A stretch of 42,564 bases of DNA from an uncultured Bacilli bacterium (GCA_905235065.1 CAJOJR010000015.1:1-42564), one strand, 5' to 3'. Shown: positions 29,107-40,632, counted from the first letter of the stretch. The notes: a model not told the origin generated them from the sequence alone. Made by a program: numbers and translations.

Positions 29107-31272
29107 ATGAACTTACTTAAAGATATAAAAAAAGAAATATTTATTACTGTGTTAACAATTATAGGTTTAACTATAACTTTTTTTGGTGTGACTTATGCAA
29201 TTTATTTTACAATAGATGAGAAATCAATTGGCAATATTTTTGTTGATCAATTAGGATTTGATATGTGTATAGATGAGAATTGTACTGGTTATGGTACTTC
29301 CTATGGTAATACTATAAGTGGTGAAATCTATCCGATGAATACAACAGAGGGAACTTCTCAAACACCGTATAGATTCAAACTTACTAGTAATAGCATCGAT
29401 ACGTGTATGTATACAAATATATATGCTGCAATTAATGATAATATAGATTATGAGCATGTAAGATATGCTACTAGAATGGGTAATAGTGGAAGTTTTACAT
29501 ATGGTAGTTTCGATAATCCAACGGAAACTTTATATGAAGAGATATGTGCTCAAGCCGATGATAATGATATTATATTTGAATTCTATTTTTGGCTAGATGA
29601 GTCGGTTGGCAATGATGTTATCGGTGAAGAAATAACTGTTTTTATAAATGCAGTTGGATATTACCAACCTAGTGATCCAAATGGTTTGCATACAGGAGAA
29701 GCGATATTTGCCAATTCTGATATGTTTGATATAGAAACAAACTATGCATATTCCTCTAGTAGAAGAACTTATACAGCTCCAGCGTCAGGTTATTATTATA
29801 TTGAAGCATATGGACCATATTATTCAAGTGTCAATGGTTCAATGACATCTGGATATATATATTTAAATAAAGATGAAAAGTTATATATTTATACAGGTAA
29901 TACTGGTACAACAAATTCAACGGATATAAGATACTTTGATTCTGAACCATCTTCTTCTGATTTGACTCAGAGTTCAACAACAGGTTTAAGAGCAAGGATA
30001 ATGAGTGCCTCATATGGTGGAAGTGACTATACGGACTCATTTATATCTGGTTATGCCGGATCAAATATGGTTAATTCCAGTGGAACAGTAACAAATAATA
30101 CTCTACATTTTACAGAGAAATATTTTGTAAATGGTGATGTGAAATTAGCAAAAAATTCTGGAGCCGGTAGAGTATATATAAAATATGTTGGATTAGTTTC
30201 TAAAACAAATACAAAACTTAATAATGTAAGGTATATAAAAGATTGTACAAATGGAGCAACAGCAAGTACTTATAATGTTTGGGTAGAACTTCAAGCAATA
30301 AAAGACGGAATAAATCTTGCAAAAGGTAAAACGCCTACAGGAGCTGGCGGAAGCGCATATGTCACAGATGGAATTTTGGATAAAGAAAATTATGGAAGTG
30401 GTGGTACAGGCACAAAATGTGTAACAATTGATTTGGGAAGCACGTATGATTTAGATGAAGTAGCAGTGTGGCGTTATTTTGATGGTAGAACTTATATTGA
30501 TAATATAACTTCAGTATCAGCTGATAATAGTACTTGGACAGAAGTTATAAATGATATAATACAAGAAACATCGAAAGGAAAAAGAGTTAATGCATATAGC
30601 GAACCGTTGAATGGATATGTTCGTGATGGTCTATTAGTGTGGTATGATGGACTATATAATACATCTAATGGAAGAAACACAACCACAACAACTTGGAAAA
30701 ATTCAGCTTCTGTATCTACATATGATGGTGCAATTACATCTGGAACTTGGGGGGATAAATATTTAACCTTTAATGGTAGTAGCACTTGGGTATCTGTTGG
30801 TCAAATTGATTTAACTAGTGCTCATACAATAGATACTATTTTTAAGCAAAGTGCGACTTCTACAGGATCACAAGATCTTGTTGCTAACTGGCAAACGGGT
30901 GGATTTGCAACGACTACTTATAATAACAAATTTAGATCATGTGTTAGATATAACGGAGCCTATGTATGTAACATCGATACAACTAGTTTAGGAACAAGCA
31001 GTATTTATAACTATACTTCTGTTTTCAATCAAACATCTCTTAATATATATAAATCTGGTAAATTTGTACAAGGTGTTGATGTTGGTGGAACTATGACAGC
31101 CCCTTCAAATAGTACAATAGTTGCTATTGGAGCTAATCCAAACGGAAGTAATGCTACCGAAGAGTTCTTCAAAGGTAATATTTATTTGGTTAGAATATAC
31201 AATAGGGCACTTACAGATGACGAAGTATATCATAATTATTTAATAGATAAAGAAAGATATGGGATAAATTAA
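29107..31272 (+). CDS. Large surface protein: N-terminal TM, Gly-rich-like domain, discoidin-like and LamG/concanavalin-like domains
   Basis: Signal/TM at N-terminus; YTAPASGYYYIEAYGP...GYIYLNKDEKLYIYTGNTG; NLAKGKTPTGAGG...VTIDLGSTYDLDEVAVWRYFDGRTY; GLLVWYDGLYNTSNG...FFKGNIYLVRIYNRALTDDEV. Confidence 0.8.
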   Translation: MNLLKDIKKEIFITVLTIIGLTITFFGVTYAIYFTIDEKSIGNIFVDQLGFDMCIDENCTGYGTSYGNTISGEIYPMNTTEGTSQTPYRFKLTSNSIDTCMYTNIYAAINDNIDYEHVRYATRMGNSGSFTYGSFDNPTETLYEEICAQADDNDIIFEFYFWLDESVGNDVIGEEITVFINAVGYYQPSDPNGLHTGEAIFANSDMFDIETNYAYSSSRRTYTAPASGYYYIEAYGPYYSSVNGSMTSGYIYLNKDEKLYIYTGNTGTTNSTDIRYFDSEPSSSDLTQSSTTGLRARIMSASYGGSDYTDSFISGYAGSNMVNSSGTVTNNTLHFTEKYFVNGDVKLAKNSGAGRVYIKYVGLVSKTNTKLNNVRYIKDCTNGATASTYNVWVELQAIKDGINLAKGKTPTGAGGSAYVTDGILDKENYGSGGTGTKCVTIDLGSTYDLDEVAVWRYFDGRTYIDNITSVSADNSTWTEVINDIIQETSKGKRVNAYSEPLNGYVRDGLLVWYDGLYNTSNGRNTTTTTWKNSASVSTYDGAITSGTWGDKYLTFNGSSTWVSVGQIDLTSAHTIDTIFKQSATSTGSQDLVANWQTGGFATTTYNNKFRSCVRYNGAYVCNIDTTSLGTSSIYNYTSVFNQTSLNIYKSGKFVQGVDVGGTMTAPSNSTIVAIGANPNGSNATEEFFKGNIYLVRIYNRALTDDEVYHNYLIDKERYGIN

Positions 31273-31273
31273 A

Positions 31274-31305
31274 AAAAGTCAAGAAAGTTCTTGATTTTTT
31301 TTTCA
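31274..31305 (+). terminator. Intrinsic terminator
   Basis: aaaaaagtcaagaaagttcttgatttttttttc. Confidence 0.7.
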
Positions 31306-31405
31306 TATTATAGTATTATTAAGTAGTTCGAGTTTTCTAAGGAAAACTTAATTAAATTAGAAAATATGATACACCTGGAAGTGTGTCGTAGGAAGGAGAG
31401 TTTTT

Positions 31406-31816
31406 ATGCCTACAATTAATCAATTGATTAGAAACAAAAGAGGTCAAAAGGTAAGAAAAAGTAAAAGTCCAGTTTTAGGTTATGGATTCAACACTAAAGA
31501 TAGAAAAAAATCTTTATATGATTCACCACAAAAACGTGGGGTATGTACTCGTGTTGGTACTAAAGCACCTAAAAAACCAAACTCAGCATTAAGAAAATAT
31601 GCTCGTGTTAAATTAAGTAATGGTTCAGAGGTAACTTGTTATATACCTGGTGAAGGACATAACTTACAAGAGCACAGTGTTGTTCTTATAAGAGGTGGAC
31701 GTGTTAAAGACCTTATCGGTGTTCGTTATCACATTATTCGTGGTACCCTAGATACTGCTGGTGTTGATAAAAGAAGACAAGGTAGAAGCAAATACGGAGC
31801 TAAAAGACCTAAATAA
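31406..31816 (+). CDS. rpsL: 30S ribosomal protein S12
   Basis: [12 protein letters not shown]...[33 protein letters not shown]. Confidence 0.98.
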   Translation: MPTINQLIRNKRGQKVRKSKSPVLGYGFNTKDRKKSLYDSPQKRGVCTRVGTKAPKKPNSALRKYARVKLSNGSEVTCYIPGEGHNLQEHSVVLIRGGRVKDLIGVRYHIIRGTLDTAGVDKRRQGRSKYGAKRPK

Positions 31817-31848
31817 ATATAAAATAGTAAATTAGAAAGGAGTTAATT

Positions 31849-32316
31849 ATGCGTAAAAGAAGAGCAGAAAAAAGAGAAGTTTTAGCAGATCCTATATATA
31901 ATTCAAAAATGGTTACTAAACTTATCAACAGATTAATGATAGGTGGTAAAAAAGGTACAGCTGAAACAATACTTTATGATGCATTTGATATAGTTAAAAA
32001 GAAAACTGGGGAAGACCCAATGGAAGTTTTTATGAAAGCATTTGAAAATATTAAACCAGCTCTAGAAATTAGAAGTAGACGTGTTGGTGGATCTAACTAT
32101 CAAGTTCCAACTGAAGTTAGACCTGATAGAAGTCAGGCTTTAGCATTTCGTTGGTTAGTTCAATATGCTAAAAGTAGAAATGGTAAAGGTATGGCAGAAA
32201 ACCTTGCTGCTGAAATTATAGATGCTTCAAATGGTGTTGGTGGAGCATGCAAGAAAAGAGAAGACACACACAAGATGGCAGAAGCTAATAAAGCTTATGC
32301 ACATTATAGATGGTAG
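31849..32316 (+). CDS. rpsG: 30S ribosomal protein S7
   Basis: [30 protein letters not shown]. Confidence 0.98.
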   Translation: MRKRRAEKREVLADPIYNSKMVTKLINRLMIGGKKGTAETILYDAFDIVKKKTGEDPMEVFMKAFENIKPALEIRSRRVGGSNYQVPTEVRPDRSQALAFRWLVQYAKSRNGKGMAENLAAEIIDASNGVGGACKKREDTHKMAEANKAYAHYRW

Positions 32317-32325
32317 GAGGTATTT

Positions 32326-34401
32326 ATGGCAAGAGACGTATCGTTAGATAAATTAAGAAATATTGGTATTATGGCTCACATAGATGCCGGTAAAACCACT
32401 TTTACAGAACGTGTTTTATTCCATACAGGTAAAACTCATAAAATAGGTGAAACACATGATGGTGAATCACAAATGGACTGGATGGAACAAGAAAAAGAAA
32501 GAGGTATAACTATTACTAGTGCTGCAACTACTGCGCATTGGAAAGGTTATAGACTTAATATAATTGATACACCAGGACACGTAGACTTCACAATTGAAGT
32601 TGAAAGAAGCTTAAGAGTTCTTGATGGTGCAATTGCACTTATTGATGCTCAAGCTGGTGTTGAAACTCAAACTGAACAAGTTTGGAGACAAGCTGATGAA
32701 TACAAAGTTCCTAGAATGATATTCGCTAATAAAATGGATAAAACTGGTGCAGACTTTGTAATGAGCTTAGACAGTATTAAGGATAGACTATCAGAAAGTA
32801 GTGCTCCAATTGAATGGCCTATAGGAGATGGAGATACTTTTAATGGAGTAATCGATTTAGTAACAATGAAAGCTTATCATTATGATGGTGAGCAACATGA
32901 AAATGCTACTGAAATTGAAATTCCTGAAGAATTAAAAGCAACTGCAGAAGAAAAGAGAAATGAACTTATTGAAACTGTAGCTATGTTTGATGATGCTTTA
33001 ATGGAAGATTACTTAGAAGGTAAAGAATTAAGCGTTGAACAAATTAAAGCTGCTATTAGAAAAGGAGTTTTAAGTGTACAATTCTTCCCAGTATTATGTG
33101 GTACTGCACTTGGAAATATGGGAGTAAAACTTGCATTAGATGCTGTTATTGATTACTTACCAGCTCCAACAGATATCCCACCAGTTAAAGGTGTTGATAT
33201 GAAAGATAATCCTATTGAAAGAAAAGCATCTGATAATGAACCATTCGCAGCTTTAGCATTCAAAGTTATGAATGATCCATTTGTTGGTAACTTAACATTC
33301 TTTAGAGTTTATTCTGGAGTATTAAAAAGTGGAAGTTATATAATGAATTCTACTAATGGAGAAAAAGAAAGAATAGGACGTATTCTTCAAATGCATGCTA
33401 ATCAAAGACAAGAGATTAGTGAAGTATATGCAGGAGAAATCGCTGCAGCAGTTGGTCTAAAAGATACAACTACAGGAGATACTCTTTGTGCAGAGAATAG
33501 TCAAGTTATTCTTGAAAAGATGGTATTCCCAGAACCAGTTATTGAACTTGCAATTGAACCAAAATCAAAAGCAGATCAAGAAAAAATGGGATTAGCTTTA
33601 CAAAAATTAGCTAAAGAAGATCCATCATTCAGAGCTTCAACTGATCATGAAACTGGTCAAACTATTATAGCTGGTATGGGTGAACTTCACTTAGATGTAT
33701 TAGTTGATAGAATGAGAAGAGAATTTGGCGTAGAAGCAAATGTTGGTAAACCACAAGTTGCTTATCGTGAAACTCTTACAACTTCTGCTGAATGCGAAGG
33801 TAAATACATTAAACAATCAGGTGGACGTGGACAATACGGACATGTTTGGGTTAGATTTGAACCTAATAAAGACAATGGATATGAATTTGTCGATGAAATT
33901 GTTGGTGGTGTAGTTCCAAGAGAATACATTCCAGTTGTTGACAAAGGACTTCAAGAAGCATTAGCTGGAGGAGTTCTAGCGGGATATCCTATGGTAGATG
34001 TTAAATGTACATTATTTGATGGATCATATCATGATGTTGACTCATCTGAAATGGCATTTAAGATTGCTGCTTCAATGGCTTTAAAAGAAGCTAAAAATAA
34101 ATGTAATCCTACAATACTTGAACCAATAATGAAAGTTGATGTAGTTGTTCCAGAAGAATTCTTAGGAACAGTTATGGGAGACTTAACAAGTAGAAGAGGT
34201 AAACCACTTGGAAATGAATCAAGAGGTAAAAACTTATGTATAAGTGCTATGGTTCCACTTGCAGAAATGTTTGGATATATGACAGATTTACGTTCTAATA
34301 CACAAGGACGTGGAACTTACCAAATGTTCTTTGATCATTATGAACCAGTTCCAAAAAATATTGAAATGGAAATCATAAAAAGAAATAGTGTTGCTGAGTA
34401 A
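32326..34401 (+). CDS. fusA: Elongation factor G
   Basis: [25 protein letters not shown]...[10 protein letters not shown]. Confidence 0.98.
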   Translation: MARDVSLDKLRNIGIMAHIDAGKTTFTERVLFHTGKTHKIGETHDGESQMDWMEQEKERGITITSAATTAHWKGYRLNIIDTPGHVDFTIEVERSLRVLDGAIALIDAQAGVETQTEQVWRQADEYKVPRMIFANKMDKTGADFVMSLDSIKDRLSESSAPIEWPIGDGDTFNGVIDLVTMKAYHYDGEQHENATEIEIPEELKATAEEKRNELIETVAMFDDALMEDYLEGKELSVEQIKAAIRKGVLSVQFFPVLCGTALGNMGVKLALDAVIDYLPAPTDIPPVKGVDMKDNPIERKASDNEPFAALAFKVMNDPFVGNLTFFRVYSGVLKSGSYIMNSTNGEKERIGRILQMHANQRQEISEVYAGEIAAAVGLKDTTTGDTLCAENSQVILEKMVFPEPVIELAIEPKSKADQEKMGLALQKLAKEDPSFRASTDHETGQTIIAGMGELHLDVLVDRMRREFGVEANVGKPQVAYRETLTTSAECEGKYIKQSGGRGQYGHVWVRFEPNKDNGYEFVDEIVGGVVPREYIPVVDKGLQEALAGGVLAGYPMVDVKCTLFDGSYHDVDSSEMAFKIAASMALKEAKNKCNPTILEPIMKVDVVVPEEFLGTVMGDLTSRRGKPLGNESRGKNLCISAMVPLAEMFGYMTDLRSNTQGRGTYQMFFDHYEPVPKNIEMEIIKRNSVAE

Positions 34402-34430
34402 AAGTAACATGTAAAAAATTGCAATAATAC

Positions 34431-34459
34431 TTGAAAAAAAATAAAGTATTAGATAAAAT
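34431..34459 (+). promoter_or_regulatory. tuf promoter
   Basis: TTGAAA-17-TAAAAT. Confidence 0.7.
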
Positions 34460-34494
34460 AATATTTGTAAAAGAAAGGAAAGGAATTAAATATT

Positions 34495-35679
34495 ATGGCA
34501 AGAGAAAAATTTGATCGTTCAAAACCACATGTTAATATTGGTACTATTGGACACGTTGACCATGGTAAAACAACATTAACAGCTGCTATTACTAAGGTTT
34601 TAGCTAAAGATGGTGGTGCTGAATTCGTTGATTATGCAAATATCGATAAAGCACCAGAAGAAAGAGAAAGAGGTATTACAATTAATACAGCTCACGTTGA
34701 GTATCAAACTGCAAATAGACACTATGCTCACGTTGACTGTCCAGGACATGCTGACTATGTTAAAAACATGATCACAGGTGCTGCACAAATGGATGGAGCT
34801 ATCCTTGTAGTTTCAGCTACAGATGGACCAATGCCTCAAACAAGAGAACACATCTTATTATCAAGACAAGTTGGTGTTCCTAGAATGGTTGTGTTTATTA
34901 ATAAATGCGACATGGTAGATGATCCAGAACTTTTAGATTTAGTTGAAATGGAAGTTCGTGAATTATTAACAGAATATGGATTTGATGGAGATAATACTCC
35001 AATCGTTAGAGGTTCTGCTCTTAAAGCTCTTGAAGGAGATGCTAATTATGAAGCTGCTATTCATGAATTAATGGATGCAGTAGATTCATGGATTGAAACT
35101 CCAGTAAGAGATACAGACAAACCATTCTTAATGAGTATCGAAGATGTATTTACTATCACAGGACGTGGAACTGTTGTTACAGGACGTGTTGAAAGAGGTA
35201 AATTAAATCTTAATGATGAAGTTGAAATCGTAGGTATTAGAGATACTAAGAAAACTGTAGTAACAGGTATCGAAATGTTCAGAAAATCACTAGATTACGC
35301 TGAAGCTGGAGATAATGCTGGTGTATTACTTCGTGGTATCAATAGAGAAGATGTTGAAAGAGGACAAGTTCTTGCAAAACCAGGAACAGTTACTCCACAT
35401 AAAAAATTCAAAGCTAGTGTTTACGTATTAACTAAAGAAGAAGGTGGAAGACATACTCCATTCTTCACAAATTATAGACCTCAATTCTATTTCAGAACAA
35501 CTGACGTAACTGGTGTTATCGAGTTACCAGCTGGAACAGAAATGGTTATGCCAGGTGATAACGTAAATATCACAGTTGAATTAATCACTCCAATTGCTAT
35601 CGAAAACGGAACTGAATTCTCAATCCGTGAAGGTGGTAGAACAGTTGGTGCTGGTAAAGTTTCTGAAATTATTGAATAA
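34495..35679 (+). CDS. tuf: Elongation factor Tu
   Basis: [25 protein letters not shown]. Confidence 0.99.
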   Translation: MAREKFDRSKPHVNIGTIGHVDHGKTTLTAAITKVLAKDGGAEFVDYANIDKAPEERERGITINTAHVEYQTANRHYAHVDCPGHADYVKNMITGAAQMDGAILVVSATDGPMPQTREHILLSRQVGVPRMVVFINKCDMVDDPELLDLVEMEVRELLTEYGFDGDNTPIVRGSALKALEGDANYEAAIHELMDAVDSWIETPVRDTDKPFLMSIEDVFTITGRGTVVTGRVERGKLNLNDEVEIVGIRDTKKTVVTGIEMFRKSLDYAEAGDNAGVLLRGINREDVERGQVLAKPGTVTPHKKFKASVYVLTKEEGGRHTPFFTNYRPQFYFRTTDVTGVIELPAGTEMVMPGDNVNITVELITPIAIENGTEFSIREGGRTVGAGKVSEIIE

Positions 35680-35689
35680 TTAAGAATTT

Positions 35690-35722
35690 AAAAAGAGTTC
35701 AAATTTTGAACTCTTTTTTTAT
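35690..35722. terminator. Bidirectional terminator between tuf and the convergent coat-like gene
   Basis: aaaaagagttcaaattttgaactctttttttat. Confidence 0.75.
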
Positions 35723-36036
35723 ACCATATACATATTGTTATTTGTATCTTCTAAAAATATATCACTTGATGATTCTAATTTAGATACTCTTGTTTCTAGT
35801 TTTCTCATTTGTCTTTCTAATTTAGAAATTCTTTGCTCATAATTTTCTTCGTCATATCCGGAATTTTCATATTGATTATTTGGCATCATTCCACCAGGGA
35901 TAACATTTGGTCCATATGCCATATAGTTATTAGTCCCTTGGAAACCAGATGGTGCCATATAATTATAATTCATCATTGGATTAAAGTAGCCTCCACTTTG
36001 TGTATTAGAATATACCATGTTTCTTGATTTTTTCAT
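35719..36036 (-). CDS. Asn/Met/Tyr/Gly-rich protein with C-terminal coiled coil, coat-like
   Basis: MKKSRNMVYSNTQSGGYFNPMMNYNYMAPSGFQ...RISKLERQMRKLETRVSKLESS; SD aaaggtg before ATG 36036. Confidence 0.7.
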   Translation of the reverse strand: MKKSRNMVYSNTQSGGYFNPMMNYNYMAPSGFQGTNNYMAYGPNVIPGGMMPNNQYENSGYDEENYEQRISKLERQMRKLETRVSKLESSSDIFLEDTNNNMYMV

Positions 36037-36103
36037 GTAAATCACCTTTACTACATTATATGACAAAAAATATATTTTGGTGTATAATTAATTTGGTGAA
36101 AAA

Positions 36104-36721
36104 ATGAGATTAAAAAAGATTAAAGATTCAGATAAAATAGTAAGAGAATGTAAAAACTTTATAGATAATACTGAAAAGCATAAAAATAATTGGAATAAAG
36201 TATTTAATAATACTAATCCCATCGAGATAGAAATTGGGATGGGTAAGGGAGACTTTTTAATAAGTAAAGCTTTGAATAATCCTAATATTAATTATATAGG
36301 CATTGAAAAGTATGATAGTGTTTTAGTATATGCTAAAAGAAAACTGGATGAATTAAATCTTGAAAATCTTAGGATAATAAATATAGATGCATCTAATTTG
36401 TTAGATGTATTTGGAAAAGAAATTAGTAAAATCTATTTAAATTTTTCTGATCCTTGGCCTAAAAAAAGACACGCTAAGAGAAGACTTACATATGAAACTT
36501 TTTTGAATATATATGATCAAGTATTTGTAAAGGACAGTGTAAACATAGAAATGAAGACTGACAATGATGATTTATTTGAATATTCATTAGAATCTTTTAA
36601 AGAACATGGTTATAAGATCAATACAATAGATAGAAATATAGATGATGTTTATAAAACTGAGTATGAAAAAAAATTTATTTCAAGAGGTAAAAATATTAAC
36701 TTTGTATCTATTAATAAATAA
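36104..36721 (+). CDS. trmB: tRNA (guanine-N7)-methyltransferase
   Basis: IEIGMGKGDFLISKALNNPNINYIGIEKY...NFSDPWPKKRHAKRRLT. Confidence 0.96.
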   Translation: MRLKKIKDSDKIVRECKNFIDNTEKHKNNWNKVFNNTNPIEIEIGMGKGDFLISKALNNPNINYIGIEKYDSVLVYAKRKLDELNLENLRIINIDASNLLDVFGKEISKIYLNFSDPWPKKRHAKRRLTYETFLNIYDQVFVKDSVNIEMKTDNDDLFEYSLESFKEHGYKINTIDRNIDDVYKTEYEKKFISRGKNINFVSINK

Positions 36722-36773
36722 AATCTTTAAAATAGTTATTATTTTTGTTATAATATAAATGATTGGAGAATAT

Positions 36774-37445
36774 ATGCGTAAAAGATTAATAATTGTGTTA
36801 TTAGTATTAGTTTTTACTTTAACAGGGTGCAGTTCTCGTAATATTGAAAATATAAATATTGAAGAAGCTTTAGCACTTGGAATTACAAGTAATACAGAAC
36901 TTTATAATACTAATAATATCGGATATAGATATTATCTTCCTAGAGGATTTATAGTAGAAGAAGATAGAGATAACATACAAATTTTAAAATCTAATGGAGT
37001 AGAGTATTTTTTAAATATTGATTTAGTAAGTTATTATAACAAAACAGAAATTACTAGAGATGAAAGTACAAATGTTTACAAATATTTGCCTATATATGTA
37101 AACAATAAACCAGGTTTTTTAGAAATTACTAAAAATGATGATTACTTTTTGGTAAAAATGGTATATAATTATGCTATAATAGAAGCGAATGTAAAGGAAA
37201 GTGAAATTAATAATTCTATTATAAATATGGGTTATATTTTGTCATCTATTAAGTATAATGATTCAATAATAAATAACAAATTTGGAGAAGATGTTTTAGA
37301 ACTCAAAGAAAGCGTCTATAAAATATTTGGTCCAGAAAAGAAAAAAGATGATAAAAAAACATATGCTTATTATCTTGAACAATACAATGAGTATACTGGA
37401 GAAATAAATACTAAGATTCAAGACCCAGATGTAATAAACAATTAG
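36774..37445 (+). CDS. Lipoprotein, hypothetical
   Basis: MRKRLIIVLLVLVFTLTGCSSRN, lipobox LTGC. Confidence 0.8.
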   Translation: MRKRLIIVLLVLVFTLTGCSSRNIENINIEEALALGITSNTELYNTNNIGYRYYLPRGFIVEEDRDNIQILKSNGVEYFLNIDLVSYYNKTEITRDESTNVYKYLPIYVNNKPGFLEITKNDDYFLVKMVYNYAIIEANVKESEINNSIINMGYILSSIKYNDSIINNKFGEDVLELKESVYKIFGPEKKKDDKKTYAYYLEQYNEYTGEINTKIQDPDVINN

Positions 37446-37458
37446 AAAGAGGTGTTGT

Positions 37459-38268
37459 ATGGGTATATTTAAAAAAATAAAGGATATTTTCTATGATGAA
37501 GAAGTTGTAGAAGTGCCAGTTAAAGAAGAAAAAAAAGAAGTGTTAAGAAATGAAGCGCCAGTTATTGAAGAAATAACTTCTCCTATTACTAATAAATATA
37601 AAGAGGACGAAGAAGAAAAGTCAAATGATTTTAGTGAAAGAGAATTATTCAAACCCGAAAAAACATTTGATTTTCCAGTGTTTGATGAAGAGGAAGAAGA
37701 ACCGGTTAAAACAAGAAGTAAAGTTAATGTACTTGAACTTCAAAAAGAACTTGAACAAAGAAGTATGATTTCTAAAAATAGAGATTATGAGAGAAGAGAA
37801 GTTTTAGAGTCGAAAAAAGAGTCCACATTCAAACCTAGTCCAGTTATTTCACCAATTTATGGTATCTTAGATAAGAATTATAAGAAAGAAGAAATTATTG
37901 AAAAAAAAGATACTTCAAAACCATATTCTGGAGAAATTAATTATGATTATGTTAGAAGAAAAGCATATGGAACTTTAGAAGATGAACTTGAAGACACTCT
38001 TACAAAGGTCAATACTGATATAGTCAGTAGTGTTGATGAGTTAGAAAAGGAAATAGATGAATTACCAAAACCTTCAAATAATATTGAAGAATTATTGGGA
38101 GAAATTAAAAAGAATGCAACAATTGGTGAACTCGAAGAAAAAGCAAAAGAAGAAATGATAGAAAACGACGAAGAGGAAGAAAAAGAGGAATCTAAAGTTG
38201 ATGATAATACATTGGAACATGATTTGTTTAACTTAATAGATTCGATGTATGAAGATAAGGAGGAATAA
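37459..38268 (+). CDS. Acidic, low-complexity cytoplasmic protein
   Basis: MGIFKKIKDIFYDEE...FKPSPVISPIYGILDKNYKKEE...; long open frame with SD. Confidence 0.7.
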   Translation: MGIFKKIKDIFYDEEVVEVPVKEEKKEVLRNEAPVIEEITSPITNKYKEDEEEKSNDFSERELFKPEKTFDFPVFDEEEEEPVKTRSKVNVLELQKELEQRSMISKNRDYERREVLESKKESTFKPSPVISPIYGILDKNYKKEEIIEKKDTSKPYSGEINYDYVRRKAYGTLEDELEDTLTKVNTDIVSSVDELEKEIDELPKPSNNIEELLGEIKKNATIGELEEKAKEEMIENDEEEEKEESKVDDNTLEHDLFNLIDSMYEDKEE

Positions 38269-38274
38269 AAAGGT

Positions 38275-38580
38275 ATGGAAATGTTAAAAGATGCATTACC
38301 AGTTATAATTTATTTTCTATTAATAGTTTTATTAGTTGTTTTGATTGTATTTTTTATAAAAGCAATTTATACTTTAACTAAGGTAAATGAAATAGTAGAT
38401 GATGTAAATGGTAAGATTAAAACATTAAATGGGGCTTTCTCATTAATTGATAGTTTAACTGATAAATTATCATCATTAGGTGATTTTATGGTGAATATAA
38501 TTAATGAGAAGATATTGAAATTATTTTCTAAAAGAAAAAAGAAAAATATAGAAGAGGAGGAAGAAGATTATTATGAGTAA
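38275..38580 (+). CDS. Small membrane protein, DUF948-like
   Basis: N-terminal TM then KVNEIVDDVNGKIKTLNGAFSLIDSLTDKLSS; precedes a YtxH gene. Confidence 0.65.
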   Translation: MEMLKDALPVIIYFLLIVLLVVLIVFFIKAIYTLTKVNEIVDDVNGKIKTLNGAFSLIDSLTDKLSSLGDFMVNIINEKILKLFSKRKKKNIEEEEEDYYE

Positions 38581-38995
38581 GAAAGGTTATGGAAAACTAT
38601 TAGTTGGTTTAGGAATTGGTGCTGGTTTAGGACTTTTATTTGCACCTAAGACTGGAATTGAAACAAGAAAGGAATTGAAATCTAAATTAGATGAGTTATA
38701 CTCTAAAGCAAAAGATATTGACAAAGAAGAAGTAAAGAAAAACATTGTTAAGAAAATTGATGATATAAAAAAAGAATTAGCTAGTTTAGATAAAGAAAAA
38801 GTTACTAAAATTGCCAAAGAACAAGCAGTTAATATACAAGCAAAAGCAGAAGATCTATATAAATATGCTGTAGAAAAAGGAACTCCAGTTTTAGAAAAAG
38901 CTGTTGATGAAGTTAGAAATCAAGCTATAAAATTAACAAAAGAAATTACTAAAAAATTAGAAGCTTCTAAAAAAGCAAATACTAAGAAGGCTTAA
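38573..38995 (+). CDS. YtxH domain protein
   Basis: YGKLLVGLGIGAGLGLLFAPKTGIETRKELKSKLDEL. Confidence 0.85.
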   Translation: MSKKGYGKLLVGLGIGAGLGLLFAPKTGIETRKELKSKLDELYSKAKDIDKEEVKKNIVKKIDDIKKELASLDKEKVTKIAKEQAVNIQAKAEDLYKYAVEKGTPVLEKAVDEVRNQAIKLTKEITKKLEASKKANTKKA

Positions 38996-39054
38996 TAGTG
39001 TAAATTATATAAAAGATAATTAACAATTATCTTTTTTTATTGTATAATTATTCT

Positions 39055-39735
39055 ATGAGTAAAATATTAGAGAATAAAATTTATAGAATTATATTATTTG
39101 TACTTGTAATTGCAAGTATGTATATACTACCTGCTGTTTTTTTAGCTATTTTAAATGTGGCTGGTATAAAAAACGAAGCTGTTTCAACTATTATTTCATT
39201 ACTACTTTATACATGCATATTAGTATTAATATATTTTCCAGAATTAAAGAAAGAATTTAATTTATTTAAAAGTAATGTAGGTAATTCATTTGATAATGGG
39301 TTTAAATATTGGTTAATTGGATTACTAATTATGCTTATTTCAAATGTAATTCTAAATTATTTTGTCTTTAAAGGAAATATTGCAGCTAACGAAGAATTAA
39401 ACAGACAAGCAATACTCAATAATCCACTATGGTATACAGTTTTATCAGTTGGTTTTCTTGCTCCAATAATGGAAGAATTAATCTTTAGAAAAGCTTTAGA
39501 TAAAGTTTTTAATCACGCTATCTTTTATTGCTTTTTTAGTGGATTCTTCTTTGGTTTTGCTCATGTACTTGCCGATTTAAGTAGTGCTTTAAATTTACTA
39601 TATATTATTCCTTATGGTTCTTTAGGTTTTGTATTTGCATTAATGGATAAAAAAACAAATACAGTATTTACGAGTATGTTAATGCATTCAATACATAACT
39701 TATTAACACTGGGGCTACTATTTATAGTTTTATAG
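39055..39735 (+). CDS. CPBP family intramembrane metalloprotease
   Basis: PIMEELIFRKAL...FFFGFAHVL: EExxxR and FxxxH motifs. Confidence 0.88.
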   Translation: MSKILENKIYRIILFVLVIASMYILPAVFLAILNVAGIKNEAVSTIISLLLYTCILVLIYFPELKKEFNLFKSNVGNSFDNGFKYWLIGLLIMLISNVILNYFVFKGNIAANEELNRQAILNNPLWYTVLSVGFLAPIMEELIFRKALDKVFNHAIFYCFFSGFFFGFAHVLADLSSALNLLYIIPYGSLGFVFALMDKKTNTVFTSMLMHSIHNLLTLGLLFIVL

Positions 39736-39742
39736 GTGAATT

Positions 39743-40594
39743 ATGGAAGAACAGAAGGAAAATAAAAGTCATATATTAATAAATATATTTATAGTATTAG
39801 TAGTTTTATTAATAGGATTATATTTATATGCTAGGTATGTTGAACATAATAAACTTATTATGAAAGAATATAAAATTGCGAGCGATAAAATACCCGAAAA
39901 TTTTAGTGGTGTTAAGATTGCACATATAAGTGATTTGTATTTTGGAAATACGACTAACATAAAAAATGTAGATACTCTTGTTGAAAGAGTTAATACTATG
40001 AAACCTGATTTAATATTATTCACAGGTAATATATATGGTAATAATATTAAGAAAGAGGAAGAATTGATAAAATCATTATCAAGGTTGGAATCAAAGTTAG
40101 GCAAATATGCGGTTAAAGGTAAAAATGATTATTTTAAAGATTATGATTCTTTTATGAAAAGCATTGGATTTAATGTACTTGAAAACAATTATGAATTGAT
40201 TTATAAAGATACTATCACCCCTATATTCTTATGTGGATTAAATAGTTCATTGAAAGAAGAGGTAAGTTTAGTTACTTGTGCAGATTATTTTAAAGAAACA
40301 AAAGAAGAATTTTATCAAATATATATGATACATGAGAGCGATAATATTAAAAAACTAGTTGATAATACTGACGCAAATTTAGTATTAACTGGTAATTCTT
40401 TAGGGGGATATATTAGAGTTCCAATTTACGGCCCATTATTTAAACCGACTGGAAGTAAAAATTATATGAATGAATATTATAAGTTTGAAGATGTAGAAGT
40501 TTTTGTATCAACTGGAATTGGAACTGATAAGTATGCATATAGATTTTTAAATAAACCATCTTTTAATTTATATAGGCTAAAATCTTTAAAATAA
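39743..40594 (+). CDS. Membrane-anchored YkuE/metallophosphoesterase-like protein, probably catalytically dead
   Basis: KIAHISDLYFGN...PDLILFTGNIYG...GKYAVKGKNDYF...LTGNSLGGYIRVPIYGPLF aligns with DLHFG/TGDL/GNHD/GHTHGGQIR but metal ligands are changed. Confidence 0.78.
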   Translation: MEEQKENKSHILINIFIVLVVLLIGLYLYARYVEHNKLIMKEYKIASDKIPENFSGVKIAHISDLYFGNTTNIKNVDTLVERVNTMKPDLILFTGNIYGNNIKKEEELIKSLSRLESKLGKYAVKGKNDYFKDYDSFMKSIGFNVLENNYELIYKDTITPIFLCGLNSSLKEEVSLVTCADYFKETKEEFYQIYMIHESDNIKKLVDNTDANLVLTGNSLGGYIRVPIYGPLFKPTGSKNYMNEYYKFEDVEVFVSTGIGTDKYAYRFLNKPSFNLYRLKSLK

Positions 40595-40597
40595 AAT

Positions 40598-40632
40598 AAC
40601 ACTTCACATATTATAGAGTGAGGTGTTTTTAT
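40598..40632 (+). terminator. Hairpin whose 3' arm carries the next gene's SD
   Basis: aacacttcac-atattataga-gtgaggtgtt-ttt-ATG. Confidence 0.6.

Noticed and set aside
37459-38268. SepF-like cell division protein
   Set aside because: Only the N-terminal MGIFKKIKDIF resembles SepF; the rest is acidic low complexity without the SepF domain.
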